Source: Maribellus sediminis
GTDB lineage: Bacteria; Bacteroidota; Bacteroidia; Bacteroidales; Prolixibacteraceae
NCBI RefSeq assembly: GCF_011799805.1
Contig: NZ_WXUB01000002.1
Coordinates: 496,001-560,000, forward strand
DNA length: 64,000 nucleotides
Reading direction: 5' to 3'
The notes under the pieces were generated by a model. The model worked only from the letters and a program-made list of their open reading frames with translations. It was not told the origin of the DNA and ran no database searches. The translations under genes were made by a program, and so were the position numbers. Shown piece after piece: positions 1 through 10,339 of the stretch. Position 1 is the first letter of the stretch. Every line of letters starts with the position of its first letter.

Positions 1-3000
1 CTGAAGTCCAATATGATACGATCTGTTTAGCGGATACACAGAGTAATCAATTCCTCTTGCTCCAAGACCACTACCAGCTCTTCCACCACCTGCAATATCA
101 GGATTATATCCCGAATAGTTTGTAATGGTTAAAAGGTTTTGAGCACCAACATATACCCTTAAATTAGCATTGGGCGAAAGTTTATTCACAAATGAGTTTT
201 GTGTAAAAGTATATCCCAATTGAACATCTTTTAACCTCAGGTAAGAACCATCTTCCAAAAAACGATCACTATAAGATTCCCCATTTCCATTTGGATCTAC
301 CAAATCCAGGCGCGGAAAATCAGAATCTGGATTAAATGTATACGAATCCAAAGTGGCTTTAGAATAATTGATATTGATTCGAACTGCATCCTGATAGGCC
401 CTGATACCGTTAAATATTTTGTTTCCCTGAGTTCCCTGCAAGAAGGCAGAAAAATCAAAGTTCCGCCAATCTAAGGCAAGTCTTAAACCATAATCAATAT
501 CTGGGAAAGGTGACCCACTATACACTCTGTCTTCAGTGTCGATTTTACCATCGTCGTTTGCATCAATGAAACGAATATCACCTGGTACGGCATTGGGTTG
601 TATCAACTCTCCATCTTTACTGTGAGCCTGAACATCTGCTGTACTTCTAAACAGTCCGTCAGTCTGAATTAAGAAGAAAGAATACATTGGATATCCTTGC
701 TTTGTGTACGTAACGGCAGCATCGTGATGAACTGCAGATCCTCCTGCTAATTGCTGAGAACCAGTTGCCAGACTTTCAACATTATTTTTAATGTGCGAAA
801 GTGTTGCTCCTATAGAATATTTTACTTCACTGCCAATTGTTCCACTATGATTTAGAGCTAATTCAAATCCTTTATTTGAAATTTCACCTGCATTCCCATA
901 AGGATACGAATTTACACCTGTTGATAATGGTATAGGTACCTGGAGTAACAAATCGGAAGTAATCTTGTTAAAATAGTCAAAAGTAAGGTTAGTTTTCCCA
1001 CTGTTAAAACCTACATCCAATCCTATATTACTTGTAGCAGTAGTCTCCCATTTAATATCAACGGCAGGATAATTCAATTGCGTATTACCAATCCATAAAC
1101 TTTCCGGATCGCCCACAACATAATTACGTCCTGAACTTATTAATCCGAGATATTGATAATCACCAATGTTCTGGTTACCTAAAACCCCGTAGCTTGCTCT
1201 GATCTTGAGTTCCGTTATTGGCGTATTAAGGTCTTGAAAAAAAGATTCGTTCCCTACATTCCACGCTGCGGCCACAGATGGGAAGTTGGCCCATTGATTT
1301 TGCGGACTAAACCGTGAAGAACCATCTCTCCTGAAAGTAGCAGTCACACTATATCTGTCTTGAAACGCATATACTGCTCTTCCAAAATAGGATATCAGAT
1401 TATTTTGATATTCACTCCCACTTGATCCCGGATTAAGGCTTCCGGCAGATAAAACCTTAATACCTTCCGGCAACTCTTCGATAGATCCACCAACTGTTCT
1501 GCTTTTCCAACTTTGCGATGATTGGCCAAGTATTGCGTTAATTGAATGATTCCCAAACGATCTGTTGTATGACAAAATATTCTCGATTTGCCAAAACTTG
1601 TTCATTTGATTTGATTCACTTAAATCATTGATCGGATTTGAATTGGCTACTTCCTGATCGTATACAGGCTTATAGTTATATGTGTAATGTAAGTGTGCTG
1701 ATGCACCAACCCGAGTTTCAAAATTAAGATGTTCTGTAAATTCAAAACGTGCAAAAGTATTTAAATTTGCCCTGTAATTTTCAGTCTCACTTTCTACCAG
1801 GTGCAAGCCGGCCAATGGGTTACCAATATTCATAACGTCACCGGATGGACCATTATACCCACCAACATTTTCAGGGGCATAAATATTGAAGGCAGGAATA
1901 AACAATAATGCTTCGAAAAGCGCATCTCCTCTTCCACCTCCGGTTGAACCTGCCTGATCATAAAAATCTTTTACCAGAATCAGACTTTCACCAAAAGTAA
2001 ACTTTCCCTTTTTCAATTCGGATTTCATTCTAAGATTCATTTTTTGATAACCAGTTGACTGTGCAATACCTTCTTGATCCAGATAGCCGAATGAAGTATT
2101 AAATTTTAAATCATTTTTACCTCCACTCATACTTACCTGATAATTTTGTACAGGAGCATTTCTGTATATCTCATCCTGCCAGTCCACTCCTTTTCCCGGC
2201 ACCTCGGGATTTAGTGCAATTGCCGCAGGTTGTTGACCGGCAGCAGCGCGGGCTGCATTATTTACCTTAATCCATTCATCGGTGGTCAGCACATCCATTT
2301 TTTTACTTAGACTCTGAACTCCATAATCTGCAGTAACTGATATTTTGGTAGCACCGACTGAACCACTTTTTGTTTCGATTAATATAACGCCGTTTGCAGC
2401 TCGTGTACCGTATATTGCCGCTGCAGAAGCATCTTTTAATACCTGAATAGATTGAATTTCAGATGGATTAACATTATTTAAATTCCCAGGGAAATTATCA
2501 ATCAGAACTAATGGATCATTGTTGGTCAAAGACCCGGCACCTCTGATTTGTATCTTCATTGAAGCACCAGGTGCGCCTCCCATGTTTTCCACAGTCACTC
2601 CGGCGAGTTTACCCTGAATGGCATTGGCCACATTAGTATTCAATTCCTGATCAAGCGATTCTGTTTTAATGACCCCAACAGCACCAGTGAGATCCGACTT
2701 TTTCACGGTACCATAACCAATGGCAACCACTTCTTCTAGCCCAATGGCATCGGTAACCATTACTACATCAATCGTTGTTTGGTTTCCTACAACTATTTCC
2801 TGAGTAACCATCCCAACATAAGAAACCACTAGAGTAGCGTTTGCCGGAACATTTGCAATAGCGTACTTACCACTATAATCTGAAACGACACCAGTTGAAG
2901 TACCTTTAACCAATACCGTTACTCCGGGAAGTGGTTCTCCTGATTCATCCGTAATCGTTCCGCTAATTCTCACATCTTGCTGCGAAACAATCACATCATT

Positions 3001-3120
3001 TTCCTTGACTGGTGATGATGCATTTGTAAATTTTGCACCTGCCAGAAAAAGAAGTAACATAAAAACCCAAATAGGTTTAAAACTAGCATTATAAATGCAG
3101 TTCCTCAATTCATTTGTCAT
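1..3120 (-). CDS. SusC/RagA-family TonB-linked outer membrane protein (3' end cut by window edge)
   Basis: This is the outer-membrane porin half of a SusC/SusD glycan importer, driven by TonB. The reading frame is open from an ATG at 3120 to base 1, giving 1040 visible residues. A hydrophobic signal segment lies near residues 15-34. A carboxypeptidase-regulatory-like domain starts at about residue 51 (RISGTITDESGEPLPGVTV). The SusC-type plug entry EVVAIGYGTVKKSDLTG is at about 130-146, and a long TonB-dependent beta barrel follows. The last visible residues (YPLNRSYHIGLQ) resemble the final barrel strand of the family, so only a few residues are missing. The partner SusD would lie beyond the left edge. 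It is transcribed divergently from an AraC-type regulator and sits beside two sulfatase genes, which points to uptake of a sulfated glycan. The family call is strong; the substrate is inferred from neighbours. Confidence 0.93.
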   Translation of the reverse strand, partial: MTNELRNCIYNASFKPIWVFMLLLFLAGAKFTNASSPVKENDVIVSQQDVRISGTITDESGEPLPGVTVLVKGTSTGVVSDYSGKYAIANVPANATLVVSYVGMVTQEIVVGNQTTIDVVMVTDAIGLEEVVAIGYGTVKKSDLTGAVGVIKTESLDQELNTNVANAIQGKLAGVTVENMGGAPGASMKIQIRGAGSLTNNDPLVLIDNFPGNLNNVNPSEIQSIQVLKDASAAAIYGTRAANGVILIETKSGSVGATKISVTADYGVQSLSKKMDVLTTDEWIKVNNAARAAAGQQPAAIALNPEVPGKGVDWQDEIYRNAPVQNYQVSMSGGKNDLKFNTSFGYLDQEGIAQSTGYQKMNLRMKSELKKGKFTFGESLILVKDFYDQAGSTGGGRGDALFEALLFIPAFNIYAPENVGGYNGPSGDVMNIGNPLAGLHLVESETENYRANLNTFARFEFTEHLNFETRVGASAHLHYTYNYKPVYDQEVANSNPINDLSESNQMNKFWQIENILSYNRSFGNHSINAILGQSSQSWKSRTVGGSIEELPEGIKVLSAGSLNPGSSGSEYQNNLISYFGRAVYAFQDRYSVTATFRRDGSSRFSPQNQWANFPSVAAAWNVGNESFFQDLNTPITELKIRASYGVLGNQNIGDYQYLGLISSGRNYVVGDPESLWIGNTQLNYPAVDIKWETTATSNIGLDVGFNSGKTNLTFDYFNKITSDLLLQVPIPLSTGVNSYPYGNAGEISNKGFELALNHSGTIGSEVKYSIGATLSHIKNNVESLATGSQQLAGGSAVHHDAAVTYTKQGYPMYSFFLIQTDGLFRSTADVQAHSKDGELIQPNAVPGDIRFIDANDDGKIDTEDRVYSGSPFPDIDYGLRLALDWRNFDFSAFLQGTQGNKIFNGIRAYQDAVRININYSKATLDSYTFNPDSDFPRLDLVDPNGNGESYSDRFLEDGSYLRLKDVQLGYTFTQNSFVNKLSPNANLRVYVGAQNLLTITNYSGYNPDIAGGGRAGSGLGARGIDYSVYPLNRSYHIGLQ

Positions 3121-3168
3121 AAGCATAGGATTTAAATTAATTCATAACTAAAACGGTTTAGCACAATT

Positions 3169-3176
3169 CAAAAATA
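3169..3176 (-). promoter_or_regulatory. Candidate -7 box for the susC-like gene
   Basis: On the minus strand this reads TATTTTTG, matching the Bacteroidota -7 consensus TAnnTTTG about 50 bases upstream of the susC-like start. A clear TTG or TTTG -33 element at the usual spacing is not visible. That would fit an activator-dependent promoter, since the GGACAAT repeats lie just upstream. Confidence 0.4.
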
Positions 3177-3199
3177 GTGTATGCAATACGTAAAAAGAA

Positions 3200-3268
3200 T
3201 GGACAATAATGTTTAATTTTGGACAATCCGATTATTGTAAAATATACTATATGAAAATAATGGACACT
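3200..3268. promoter_or_regulatory. Three phased GGACAAT-type repeats, candidate AraC operator
   Basis: TGGACAAT occurs at 3200-3207 and again at 3220-3227, and TGGACACT at 3261-3268, all in the same orientation. The spacings are 20 and 41 bases, about two and four helical turns. They lie between the divergent susC-like and araC-like genes. AraC-family activators commonly bind direct repeats spaced about two turns apart, so these are plausible sites for the neighbouring regulator. That assignment is inference. Confidence 0.45.
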
Positions 3269-3386
3269 ATCAAAGCATTCTTATTATTAAATAAATCAGT
3301 ACTTTTGGTACAATTATAGGCTATAATTAAATTAGGAAAATCGTTTAAGATTGCAGCATTTATTGATATTTCTATTTTTTTCAAAA

Positions 3387-4304
3387 ATGAAAGAACATAA
3401 AATTAGCACGAAACCGGAATTAGGTAAAAAGGATAGTTTTTATGGCGACAGAAGTATTGTATTATCAAAAAAGCAACTTGAATCAATCAAAAGCAATCCA
3501 TTAATAAATGGTCTGTATATTAGTGATATTGGTTTTTATCCCAACGCGAAGAACCATTTCCGGAGAAGAAAGAAAGGCATCAATGAGCACATTTTAATTT
3601 ATTGTATTGATGGATCGGGATCAATTCAGGTTTCAGATACAATTTTTGAATTGAAGCCGAACTCTTTTTTTATTATTCGTGCTCACGAGATCCATAAATA
3701 CTGGTCTTCGGATGATTTCCCCTGGTCTATTTACTGGTTGCATTTCGGAGGTAAAAAAAGCCGCTATTTTGAGATATTTTTTGATAAGGTGATACAAATA
3801 GAACAATCGAACCGTTCAAGAATAGACGACCGATTAAGTTTATTTAACGAAATTCTCACCGCACTCGAATCGGGTTTTTCGGCTGAAAATATTAATTATG
3901 CCAATATGTGTTTGAATAGTTTATTGGCATCTTTCTTTTACATTGAAACATATAGATTGGTAAAAGGTTATCATAATCCGAACAAAGTAGATCAAGCCAT
4001 TATATACATGCAAAAAAACTTAAATAAATTTTTAACGATCAAGGAAATTGCATCACATGTGGAACTTTCTGAGTCACACTTTTCAAAAATCTTCAGAAAT
4101 AAAACAGGCTCATCTCCTCTTGACTATTTCATCAACCTTAAATTGCAGGAAGCCATTCGTTTATTGACAAACCAATCCTTGAAAATAAAGGAAGTTGCCT
4201 TTAAATTAGGCTATAGTGATCCTTATTACTTTACACGCATTTTCTCGAAACATATAGGCTCTAGTCCCGGAACCTTTGTAAAAACAATTAATCCCCAGTC
4301 TTAA
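3387..4304 (+). CDS. AraC-family transcriptional regulator with cupin-like sensor domain
   Basis: This is a DNA-binding regulator, probably sensing a sugar inside the cell. The N-terminal 150 or so residues look like an AraC-type cupin (IEQ-type beta strands with HEIHKYWSSDDFPWSIYWLHF). The last 90 or so residues hold two helix-turn-helix motifs, including LTIKEIASHVELSESHFSKI and IKEVAFKLGYSDPYYFTRIF. The ATG at 3387 is preferred over an upstream in-frame TTG at 3351, whose extra residues look non-homologous; this gives 305 residues. It is divergent from the susC-like gene, with phased direct repeats between them, so control of the polysaccharide locus is likely. Many such loci use SusR or HTCS sensors instead; a possible HTCS relic lies at about 10.34 kb. 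Confidence 0.88.
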   Translation: MKEHKISTKPELGKKDSFYGDRSIVLSKKQLESIKSNPLINGLYISDIGFYPNAKNHFRRRKKGINEHILIYCIDGSGSIQVSDTIFELKPNSFFIIRAHEIHKYWSSDDFPWSIYWLHFGGKKSRYFEIFFDKVIQIEQSNRSRIDDRLSLFNEILTALESGFSAENINYANMCLNSLLASFFYIETYRLVKGYHNPNKVDQAIIYMQKNLNKFLTIKEIASHVELSESHFSKIFRNKTGSSPLDYFINLKLQEAIRLLTNQSLKIKEVAFKLGYSDPYYFTRIFSKHIGSSPGTFVKTINPQS

Positions 4305-4632
4305 TTTCTTTTTTGTTTAGTCAGCAAATATGATTATTTGGTAAAACTTTAATCTTTTGCTTCTGTGTTTCAGATGTGATATTCTCTCTTTCAATGAGAC
4401 GATTTCTAACTTTCCCTATTCAATATCTTTCCCGAACCTTCCCGTTAAATTGTCCCGGTCCTTTCTGGTGTTTCGATTGTTACAACCGGATTGCCACTAT
4501 ACGCTTTCGTTGTTGCAAATGAAACAATTCAAACGAAGTGACATTGCTGTTGTAAACTAATTAAAATTAGTCTGCTCCCAATACTTAAATTTCAACAAAT
4601 AAGCTGACTTAATTTGATTTAGAAACTAATTA
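4305..4632. other. Gap of 328 bases between convergent genes, no gene recognised
   Basis: A 67-codon open frame on the plus strand (4357-4560) has no recognisable motif and an unconvincing composition. No clear hairpin terminator is visible between the regulator and the sulfatase. Confidence 0.5.
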
Positions 4633-6105
4633 CTATTTTATTTTGATGACTTTGTTCGGCGAAACGACCGATTCCACTCCACTTGTTTTTGCAATATGAT
4701 AATCCGATCGGAATTCTTTTAGGCCATAGTAACCAAATTTTTTCAGGTAGAATTCACGGCTGTGAATTTCTTCTTCTCCAATGCGTTCTAGTTCATCCTG
4801 AAGTTGCTCGTCCAGTTTTTGTTGTACATCGGCATATTCGGGCCTATTCAACAAATTGTTCATCTGGGAAAAATCGTTTTTGTCATCGAACAGCATCGAT
4901 GCCCCTTGAGGTGTTTTCACATAAGTGTATCGATTGGTTCGAACCGCACGGTATTCATCAAAAGGAAAGGCAATTCCAAAAGGGCTTAAATTCATGTACA
5001 AGGCTGCCCGTTCCGTATCTTTTTCGGGTGATTTGAAGATGTACGACAAATCGTAACCCTCAATGGTTTCAGGTATTTTTATGTTGCACATTGAAAGCAA
5101 CGAAGGCAAAATATCAGGTGTGGTGATAGCGGCCTCAGCAAGTTTTCCGGCAGCATTTCCCATATTGGGGTACGACACCAAAAACGGTACATTAGCTGAC
5201 TCGGAAAAGGGCTGGTGTTTCATATAAGGTCGAAAATCATGCCCTCCCATCATCTCGCCATGGTCAGAAGTAAAAACAATAATCGAATTGTTATAAATTC
5301 CCAGTTCTTTTATTTTGTTGATTATTTCGCCAATTGCCTTATCGGTTGCTGTGCAGTGTGCATAATATCCCTGCAACTCGGTTAATGCTTTTTCTTTCTG
5401 GTTTTCAGGAACATTTGGAGGCAGTTGTAATTTATCAGGCGTGTATAGTGCCTTGTATTCTTCAGGGGCTGTCTGATGTGGAAAATGAGGTGTAGCAATT
5501 GAAACAAACAAACAGAAAGGTTTGTCATCGTTAACATGGTCTTCCATAAACATATTGGCTTCATTTGCAATGGCATAAGTTGAGTAGCCTTCCCAATGCG
5601 TTTTAACCGAGTCCTCATTATCAAAATAATGTTCATTGTTGTAGTCATGGTCACATTCCGATCCTTTCCAGAATGTCCATCCCTGGCGACGCTCGGGGGC
5701 TACATTACTCCCTCTTCCATGGCCGTCGAGGTGCCACTTACCCAGATATGCTGTATTGTATCCTGCTTCATTAAAAATTTCAGCAAAACAAAGTTCTTCC
5801 GATGGCAAATAAAGGTCGTTAATAAACATTCCGGTTGACGACGGATAACGACCAGTCATTAAGGAAGCACGGTAAGGTGTACAAACAGGAGTTACAGAAA
5901 CAGCATTATTAAAGTTCACGGCCTCTTTCGAAAATTTATCGAGATACGGAGTTTGAACAATTTTATCGCCGGCGTAACCCAATGCCGATGCACGCCACTG
6001 GTCGGTGAGAATAAAAATCACATTGGGCTTTTGTTTTTGACAAGAAATGCTTGCACTTACTATTACAAAAAGGAATAAGGTTTTATAAAGTTCTTTTCTC
6101 ATCAT
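4633..6105 (-). CDS. Lipoprotein sulfatase, S1 (formylglycine) family
   Basis: This enzyme hydrolyses sulfate esters, presumably on a polysaccharide or its oligomers. The N terminus is a lipoprotein signal with a lipobox ending at Cys22 (SISC), so it is probably anchored in a periplasmic or outer-membrane leaflet. The sulfatase signature CTPYR at residues 75-79 supplies the cysteine that becomes formylglycine. Metal-binding residues are visible in FILTDQWRASALGYAG near 31-46 and in the later VFTSDHGEMMGGH motif. At 490 residues it is the normal length for the family. Maturation needs an anSME enzyme, which is not encoded in this window. It lies downstream of the sulfatase-rhamnosidase gene on the same strand, 514 bases away. 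The S1 subfamily and exact substrate cannot be told by eye. Confidence 0.93.
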   Translation of the reverse strand: MMRKELYKTLFLFVIVSASISCQKQKPNVIFILTDQWRASALGYAGDKIVQTPYLDKFSKEAVNFNNAVSVTPVCTPYRASLMTGRYPSSTGMFINDLYLPSEELCFAEIFNEAGYNTAYLGKWHLDGHGRGSNVAPERRQGWTFWKGSECDHDYNNEHYFDNEDSVKTHWEGYSTYAIANEANMFMEDHVNDDKPFCLFVSIATPHFPHQTAPEEYKALYTPDKLQLPPNVPENQKEKALTELQGYYAHCTATDKAIGEIINKIKELGIYNNSIIVFTSDHGEMMGGHDFRPYMKHQPFSESANVPFLVSYPNMGNAAGKLAEAAITTPDILPSLLSMCNIKIPETIEGYDLSYIFKSPEKDTERAALYMNLSPFGIAFPFDEYRAVRTNRYTYVKTPQGASMLFDDKNDFSQMNNLLNRPEYADVQQKLDEQLQDELERIGEEEIHSREFYLKKFGYYGLKEFRSDYHIAKTSGVESVVSPNKVIKIK

Positions 6106-6619
6106 CGGTAATTTCTTTATTTAAATTCGATTTCAATCCGTTCTATTTTCAACAGTCTTAACTGTCTGCCCGGCATTAGTGTCGGCCATCTGTCCAGTTT
6201 TCATTGGCGAACTGGCAGAGAACCTTCCTTTTTCATCCATTATATTGTTAAGATTAATTAGTTAACTTATCAATATTATCATATCGGCTTACGTATTAAC
6301 CAATGGGTATCATTTCCTCCTTTTCGGTGCGCCCCAATACATTAAACAAACATTGTGAAGAAAGCGATTTTTCCGCTTTAAAAATCATGGTAATCGCTAT
6401 GAATTAAACATACTCGTTTCATCGTTTTCTTCTTTTAGATTTTTTGAAATTCTACCTTTCCACCCAATAATATCATCGGTTTTTATCCTTGTTTATTTTG
6501 TGGCTTTTAGTTCAACAACACTCGATTCAGATCCTGGTGAATACTCCAGTCGTTTGGGAATTTTTATCCCGGCTTGCCAGGAAAAGTAAATGTTGTTGTT
6601 TCACCAGTGTATGACTCAT
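6106..6619. other. Intergenic stretch with short coding-like remnants
   Basis: This 514-base gap between two sulfatase genes holds no complete gene. On the minus strand, 6240-6133 encodes 35 residues beginning MDEKGRFSASSPMKTGQ, with no known match. The part next to the sulfatase-rhamnosidase gene carries a coding-like tail, listed separately. No hairpin terminator was recognised. Confidence 0.45.
6493..6600 (-). pseudogene. Possible gene-tail relic downstream of the sulfatase-rhamnosidase
   Basis: On the minus strand this frame reads 35 residues to a TAA, including FSWQAGIKIPKRLEYS followed by a Val-Val-Glu-Leu-Lys tail, without any start codon. It looks like the natural end of a secreted carbohydrate-active protein. 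The adjoining upstream stretch (ending NESYTGET) lies in a different frame and overlaps the stop of the large enzyme. This would fit a decayed, frameshifted gene. The family is not recognised and chance cannot be excluded. Confidence 0.3.
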
Positions 6620-9600
6620 TTAAAACGAATTCACCTGAATCTCTATCTCATTTTTTCCGGGATTCAATCGCACTGACCCGAAAACAGGATTTAAGGTTTC
6701 ACCATTTACTGTGAGAACATCTTCAGACGACAGATTAACACGAAAATCACCAACCATATTTGCCGGTAAGTCAATGGAATATAAAGTTAAACGATTGTTG
6801 ACTTTTTTAAATTCGCCTTTAATTTGCCCCCTAATTGTTGGCAATGTAATGGAACAGCTTTTCAGATTACCCATTTGAGGTTTAATTTCAACCGATCCAA
6901 ATCCGGGAGTAACAGGGCGAATCCCCCACATACCGCGCGGAATTATATTTGCGGGTGCGGCTCCCCATGCATGGTTCCAGTCAGCATTGGTTTTATACTT
7001 CATGTCCCAGGCTTCGAGCGTAATGGTAGAACCAATTTTTATCATATTGTACCAACTACGATCATTTGTAGCAGTCATTAAATCCAACGCATATTCATCT
7101 TCTCCGGCATTGTAAAGGGCCTCCATTAAATACTGGGCTCCATAAACACTGCACGCCATCCCTCTCGATTTCACAAACTCTACTGCACTTTTCATTCGCG
7201 ATTCGGGCACAACATCAAAGGCAAGCAAAATCATATTGGCATGCAACGAAGCATGGTCGGTTCCCACTCCATCCACGTAATATCCTTTTTCCTCGTTGAA
7301 TAGCTGCTCGTTAATCGACTTTTTAACCCTTGCTGCTCTGTATTCAAAATCGAGTGCTTCATCCGGCTTATTTAAAACGGCAGCAAATTCTGCCATAATT
7401 TTCATATTATGATAATAAAAACCATTGACCACTGTGTTGATGCGTTCAAATACATACCCGTCGCGTTCACCTTTTTGATAGCCTCCTTTACCGCCAAAAT
7501 TGTTCGATTCCGGTGGCCAATCAACGATATCAGTCAAAAACTTCGTGCTATCAGGAAAACCAAGGCTTAACAAAAACTGTCCGTTGTGGTTGGGCGACTT
7601 ACTACTAATAAACCCATCCTCTACTTCAAGCGCCATCAGTGTTTTGGCTTTCAAACGCTCGTAATAAAGTTCAATTAATTCGGTATTACCGGTATACATA
7701 TAATCCTGGTACATCATCATGGCAACATGCAACTGCCATTCGGTTGGCCAGGTGGGTTTATTTTCAAAAAAGTATTCAATGGTTTTTCGTGCTATCGCAT
7801 ATTCATTATCTACCGAATAGTGGCTAAGCTGGTTTAAATAGGCATCAGCTTCATACGGAATGCGTTCGCGGTCTCCATCCACATAATATCCTGCAAATGT
7901 GGTTGCTTTCATCGAATACTTACACAAATCCCAAACCTGGTTCAAAATTGGATTGGAACTCAGAAACGAGCTTGTGGAATAATCGAAGTAATTAAAGTAG
8001 GCCAGCTGGTTGACCTTATCCGGTTCGAAAGTATCTTCCACCCCTTCGATTTCAACATACCTGAAAGGCATTATTACAGGAAATGAATCGGGCAAAGCTA
8101 CCGCAAATTCGTTGGTATTGCGTTCATCGGGGATTAATTCCACGATATAATTCGTTTTCTCCGGAGTAACTTTCAATTGTACTTGCTGATAACGAATTGT
8201 CCCTCCCGGGTTTTGGTCAATTTTATCCTCCAACAGTTTTTCACCCAAACGAATAGTCAATGTTTCTGCTTTTTCAGGTTGATAATTGATTTCGAGCGTA
8301 CCAAATGCAGCTTTCCCAAAATCGAGAAAATAACTGCCATCAGTATTTTTTCTGTATTCGGCAGGTTTTATATGTTCTATCTGAAAGAAATTTTGTGACG
8401 TACTCTTTCCTTTAAACGAACCGGTTTTAAATTCCTGAACCGCCGAATATTCCGAAAGACGATTGTCTTTGTCAAAAATGCGTACTTTCCAAAAGTAGGT
8501 GGTATTTGGCTTAAGCGCTTCGCTATCCAGCTCAATATTAACCGATTTATTACTGCGTACCTGCCCACTGTTCCATACATCGCCTATGTTCTTATTTGCT
8601 AATTCCTTGCTCGAAGAAACCAAAACCTGATAGGCCTTTTGAATTCCTGCTTCCTGTGGCACAATCCAGCCAAACTCGGGTTTGCTGTCGTTAATCAAAG
8701 TCTTTGAAGGTTCCCGAATCAATTCAACGGTTAATCCCGAAGGAATTCCAGAGTAAGGATCGGCATATCGCCTGCCCAATTCGTCGTTTTTAGCCCTGAA
8801 CTCCAGAAGAACTTTTTCGTATTTCGGATTACCGGCAAGGTTGTTTATTTCTTTTGGGTCATCCTTTAAATTGTACAACTCTTCCAACGATTTGTCGTTT
8901 ATGTAACGCAGGTATTTCCATTCGTTGGTTCGAACACCCTCGCTGGGAGGAATATTTTCAAACTCCCAAAGATGTTCGATCAGAATGGTGTCACGTCCGA
9001 TTGATTCTTCTTTTCCGGTGACCAAAGGCATTAAACTTTTTCCCTGCCAGGCGTTGGGAGCCTCCACTCCCGCCAAATCAGCAATCGTTGCGGGAACATC
9101 AATGTTCAATGCCATATCATTGATGTCTCTGTGTCGTTTTACCCGCGGATCGTAAACAATCAAAGGAACCCGAACGGAGTTATCATACATCAGCCATTTC
9201 CCCGAGATTTGACGTTCTCCAAGAAAAAAGCCGTTATCTCCCATCAGAATAATCACAGTATTTTTATCTAAGCCTTTTTCTTCCAGTTTCTTTCTGATTT
9301 TGGAGATCTCCAGATCCACTCCGTAAATCATTCTGTAATACCCTTTTGTACTATGCTGGTATTTTTCAGGGGTATCATTTCGCCAGTGCCAGCGCAGGCG
9401 GTTAAATCCATCCCGCACAATCTGGGGTAATGCATTAAAATACTTATCATCGGCCAGCTCAGGTTCGGGCATATCCATGTTTTGATAAAGCTTGTCAGGC
9501 TCTTCCTGCCAGAAATACTGCAACGGGGCACCGTCATGCGTATGCGGTGCACTAAAACATAAAGACAATGAAAAAGGTCTGTCGGATGGTACGCTGTCTA

Positions 9601-10168
9601 AAAAGTCGAGTCCTTTCTGACCTGTATAGCGAGTCAGATGAACCGTGTCTCCGTTTAGCGTTTTATAGTAGTAACCCCGGTAATCTTTGTACTGAGTGGC
9701 CCGGTCATAATCTTCAAACTCATCAAATAGCTTGTCTTTGTCGCTGTACTTAACACCAAATTTTCCATAAAAACCGGTATAATACCCAGCCTGCTTTAAA
9801 ATCTTTGGGTAAGAGGTTTCCATAAACTCACTGCGAATATCGCCGGTTTGAAAAGTATATTTATGGGTGCGCTCGTGCAGGCCGGTAAAAATACTCGAAC
9901 GACTTGCCGAACAAATCGGGGTTGTAACAATTGCATTTCTGAAATATGCGCCTGATTCTGCCAACTTATCCATTTCGGGAGTTGTGGCAAGCTTATTCCC
10001 GGCATAACCCAAAGCACTCCAGCGCTGGTCGTCGGTTAGTATAAAAATGATATTGGGCTTCTGTAACGGATGATCTCCTTCTCTATATTGAGGCTGTGCA
10101 CCACATAAGAAATGTACTTTAAAAAGAAAAAGTAAAAGTAGAGCGGTTCTAATTAGTTCTCTATTCAT
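6620..10168 (-). CDS. Bimodular S1 sulfatase fused to alpha-L-rhamnosidase (GH78)
   Basis: Two enzymes are joined in one secreted 1182-residue protein. After a signal peptide (residues 1-24), residues about 35-465 are an S1 sulfatase: metal ligands TDDQ at 45-48, formylglycine motif CSASR at 86-90, and GDNGFFLGE near 310-318. From about 475 the sequence becomes a GH78 alpha-L-rhamnosidase. It has an N-terminal fibronectin-like domain (AYQVLVSSS and [12 protein letters not shown]), then an (alpha/alpha)6 domain with the family motif [12 protein letters not shown] near 765, a conserved Glu in TITLEAWD near 1051 and WNHAWGAAP near 1064, then a C-terminal beta domain. From memory, an S1_25-GH78 fusion occurs in the Formosa agariphila ulvan locus. 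The architecture suggests removal of sulfate from rhamnose followed by release of the rhamnose. Neither half looks truncated. Confidence 0.93.
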   Translation of the reverse strand: MNRELIRTALLLLFLFKVHFLCGAQPQYREGDHPLQKPNIIFILTDDQRWSALGYAGNKLATTPEMDKLAESGAYFRNAIVTTPICSASRSSIFTGLHERTHKYTFQTGDIRSEFMETSYPKILKQAGYYTGFYGKFGVKYSDKDKLFDEFEDYDRATQYKDYRGYYYKTLNGDTVHLTRYTGQKGLDFLDSVPSDRPFSLSLCFSAPHTHDGAPLQYFWQEEPDKLYQNMDMPEPELADDKYFNALPQIVRDGFNRLRWHWRNDTPEKYQHSTKGYYRMIYGVDLEISKIRKKLEEKGLDKNTVIILMGDNGFFLGERQISGKWLMYDNSVRVPLIVYDPRVKRHRDINDMALNIDVPATIADLAGVEAPNAWQGKSLMPLVTGKEESIGRDTILIEHLWEFENIPPSEGVRTNEWKYLRYINDKSLEELYNLKDDPKEINNLAGNPKYEKVLLEFRAKNDELGRRYADPYSGIPSGLTVELIREPSKTLINDSKPEFGWIVPQEAGIQKAYQVLVSSSKELANKNIGDVWNSGQVRSNKSVNIELDSEALKPNTTYFWKVRIFDKDNRLSEYSAVQEFKTGSFKGKSTSQNFFQIEHIKPAEYRKNTDGSYFLDFGKAAFGTLEINYQPEKAETLTIRLGEKLLEDKIDQNPGGTIRYQQVQLKVTPEKTNYIVELIPDERNTNEFAVALPDSFPVIMPFRYVEIEGVEDTFEPDKVNQLAYFNYFDYSTSSFLSSNPILNQVWDLCKYSMKATTFAGYYVDGDRERIPYEADAYLNQLSHYSVDNEYAIARKTIEYFFENKPTWPTEWQLHVAMMMYQDYMYTGNTELIELYYERLKAKTLMALEVEDGFISSKSPNHNGQFLLSLGFPDSTKFLTDIVDWPPESNNFGGKGGYQKGERDGYVFERINTVVNGFYYHNMKIMAEFAAVLNKPDEALDFEYRAARVKKSINEQLFNEEKGYYVDGVGTDHASLHANMILLAFDVVPESRMKSAVEFVKSRGMACSVYGAQYLMEALYNAGEDEYALDLMTATNDRSWYNMIKIGSTITLEAWDMKYKTNADWNHAWGAAPANIIPRGMWGIRPVTPGFGSVEIKPQMGNLKSCSITLPTIRGQIKGEFKKVNNRLTLYSIDLPANMVGDFRVNLSSEDVLTVNGETLNPVFGSVRLNPGKNEIEIQVNSF

Positions 10169-10339
10169 TTTTTTGATTTTTATCAGCCAAAATTTTATCC
10201 ATTGTATTGCTTAAATCTCCAGGTCAACACCTCACCTGGTAAAGATACCCCGTTCCCTATCACGTCAATATGGCTGTCATTGAATTCTGTCTGTAAATTA
10301 ATAAAACAAATTTCGTTTAATACACCTTCGAATAATAAA

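Noticed and set aside
4357-4560. 67-codon open frame on the plus strand after the AraC gene
   Set aside because: No recognisable motif, unlikely composition and no upstream signal; treated as chance.
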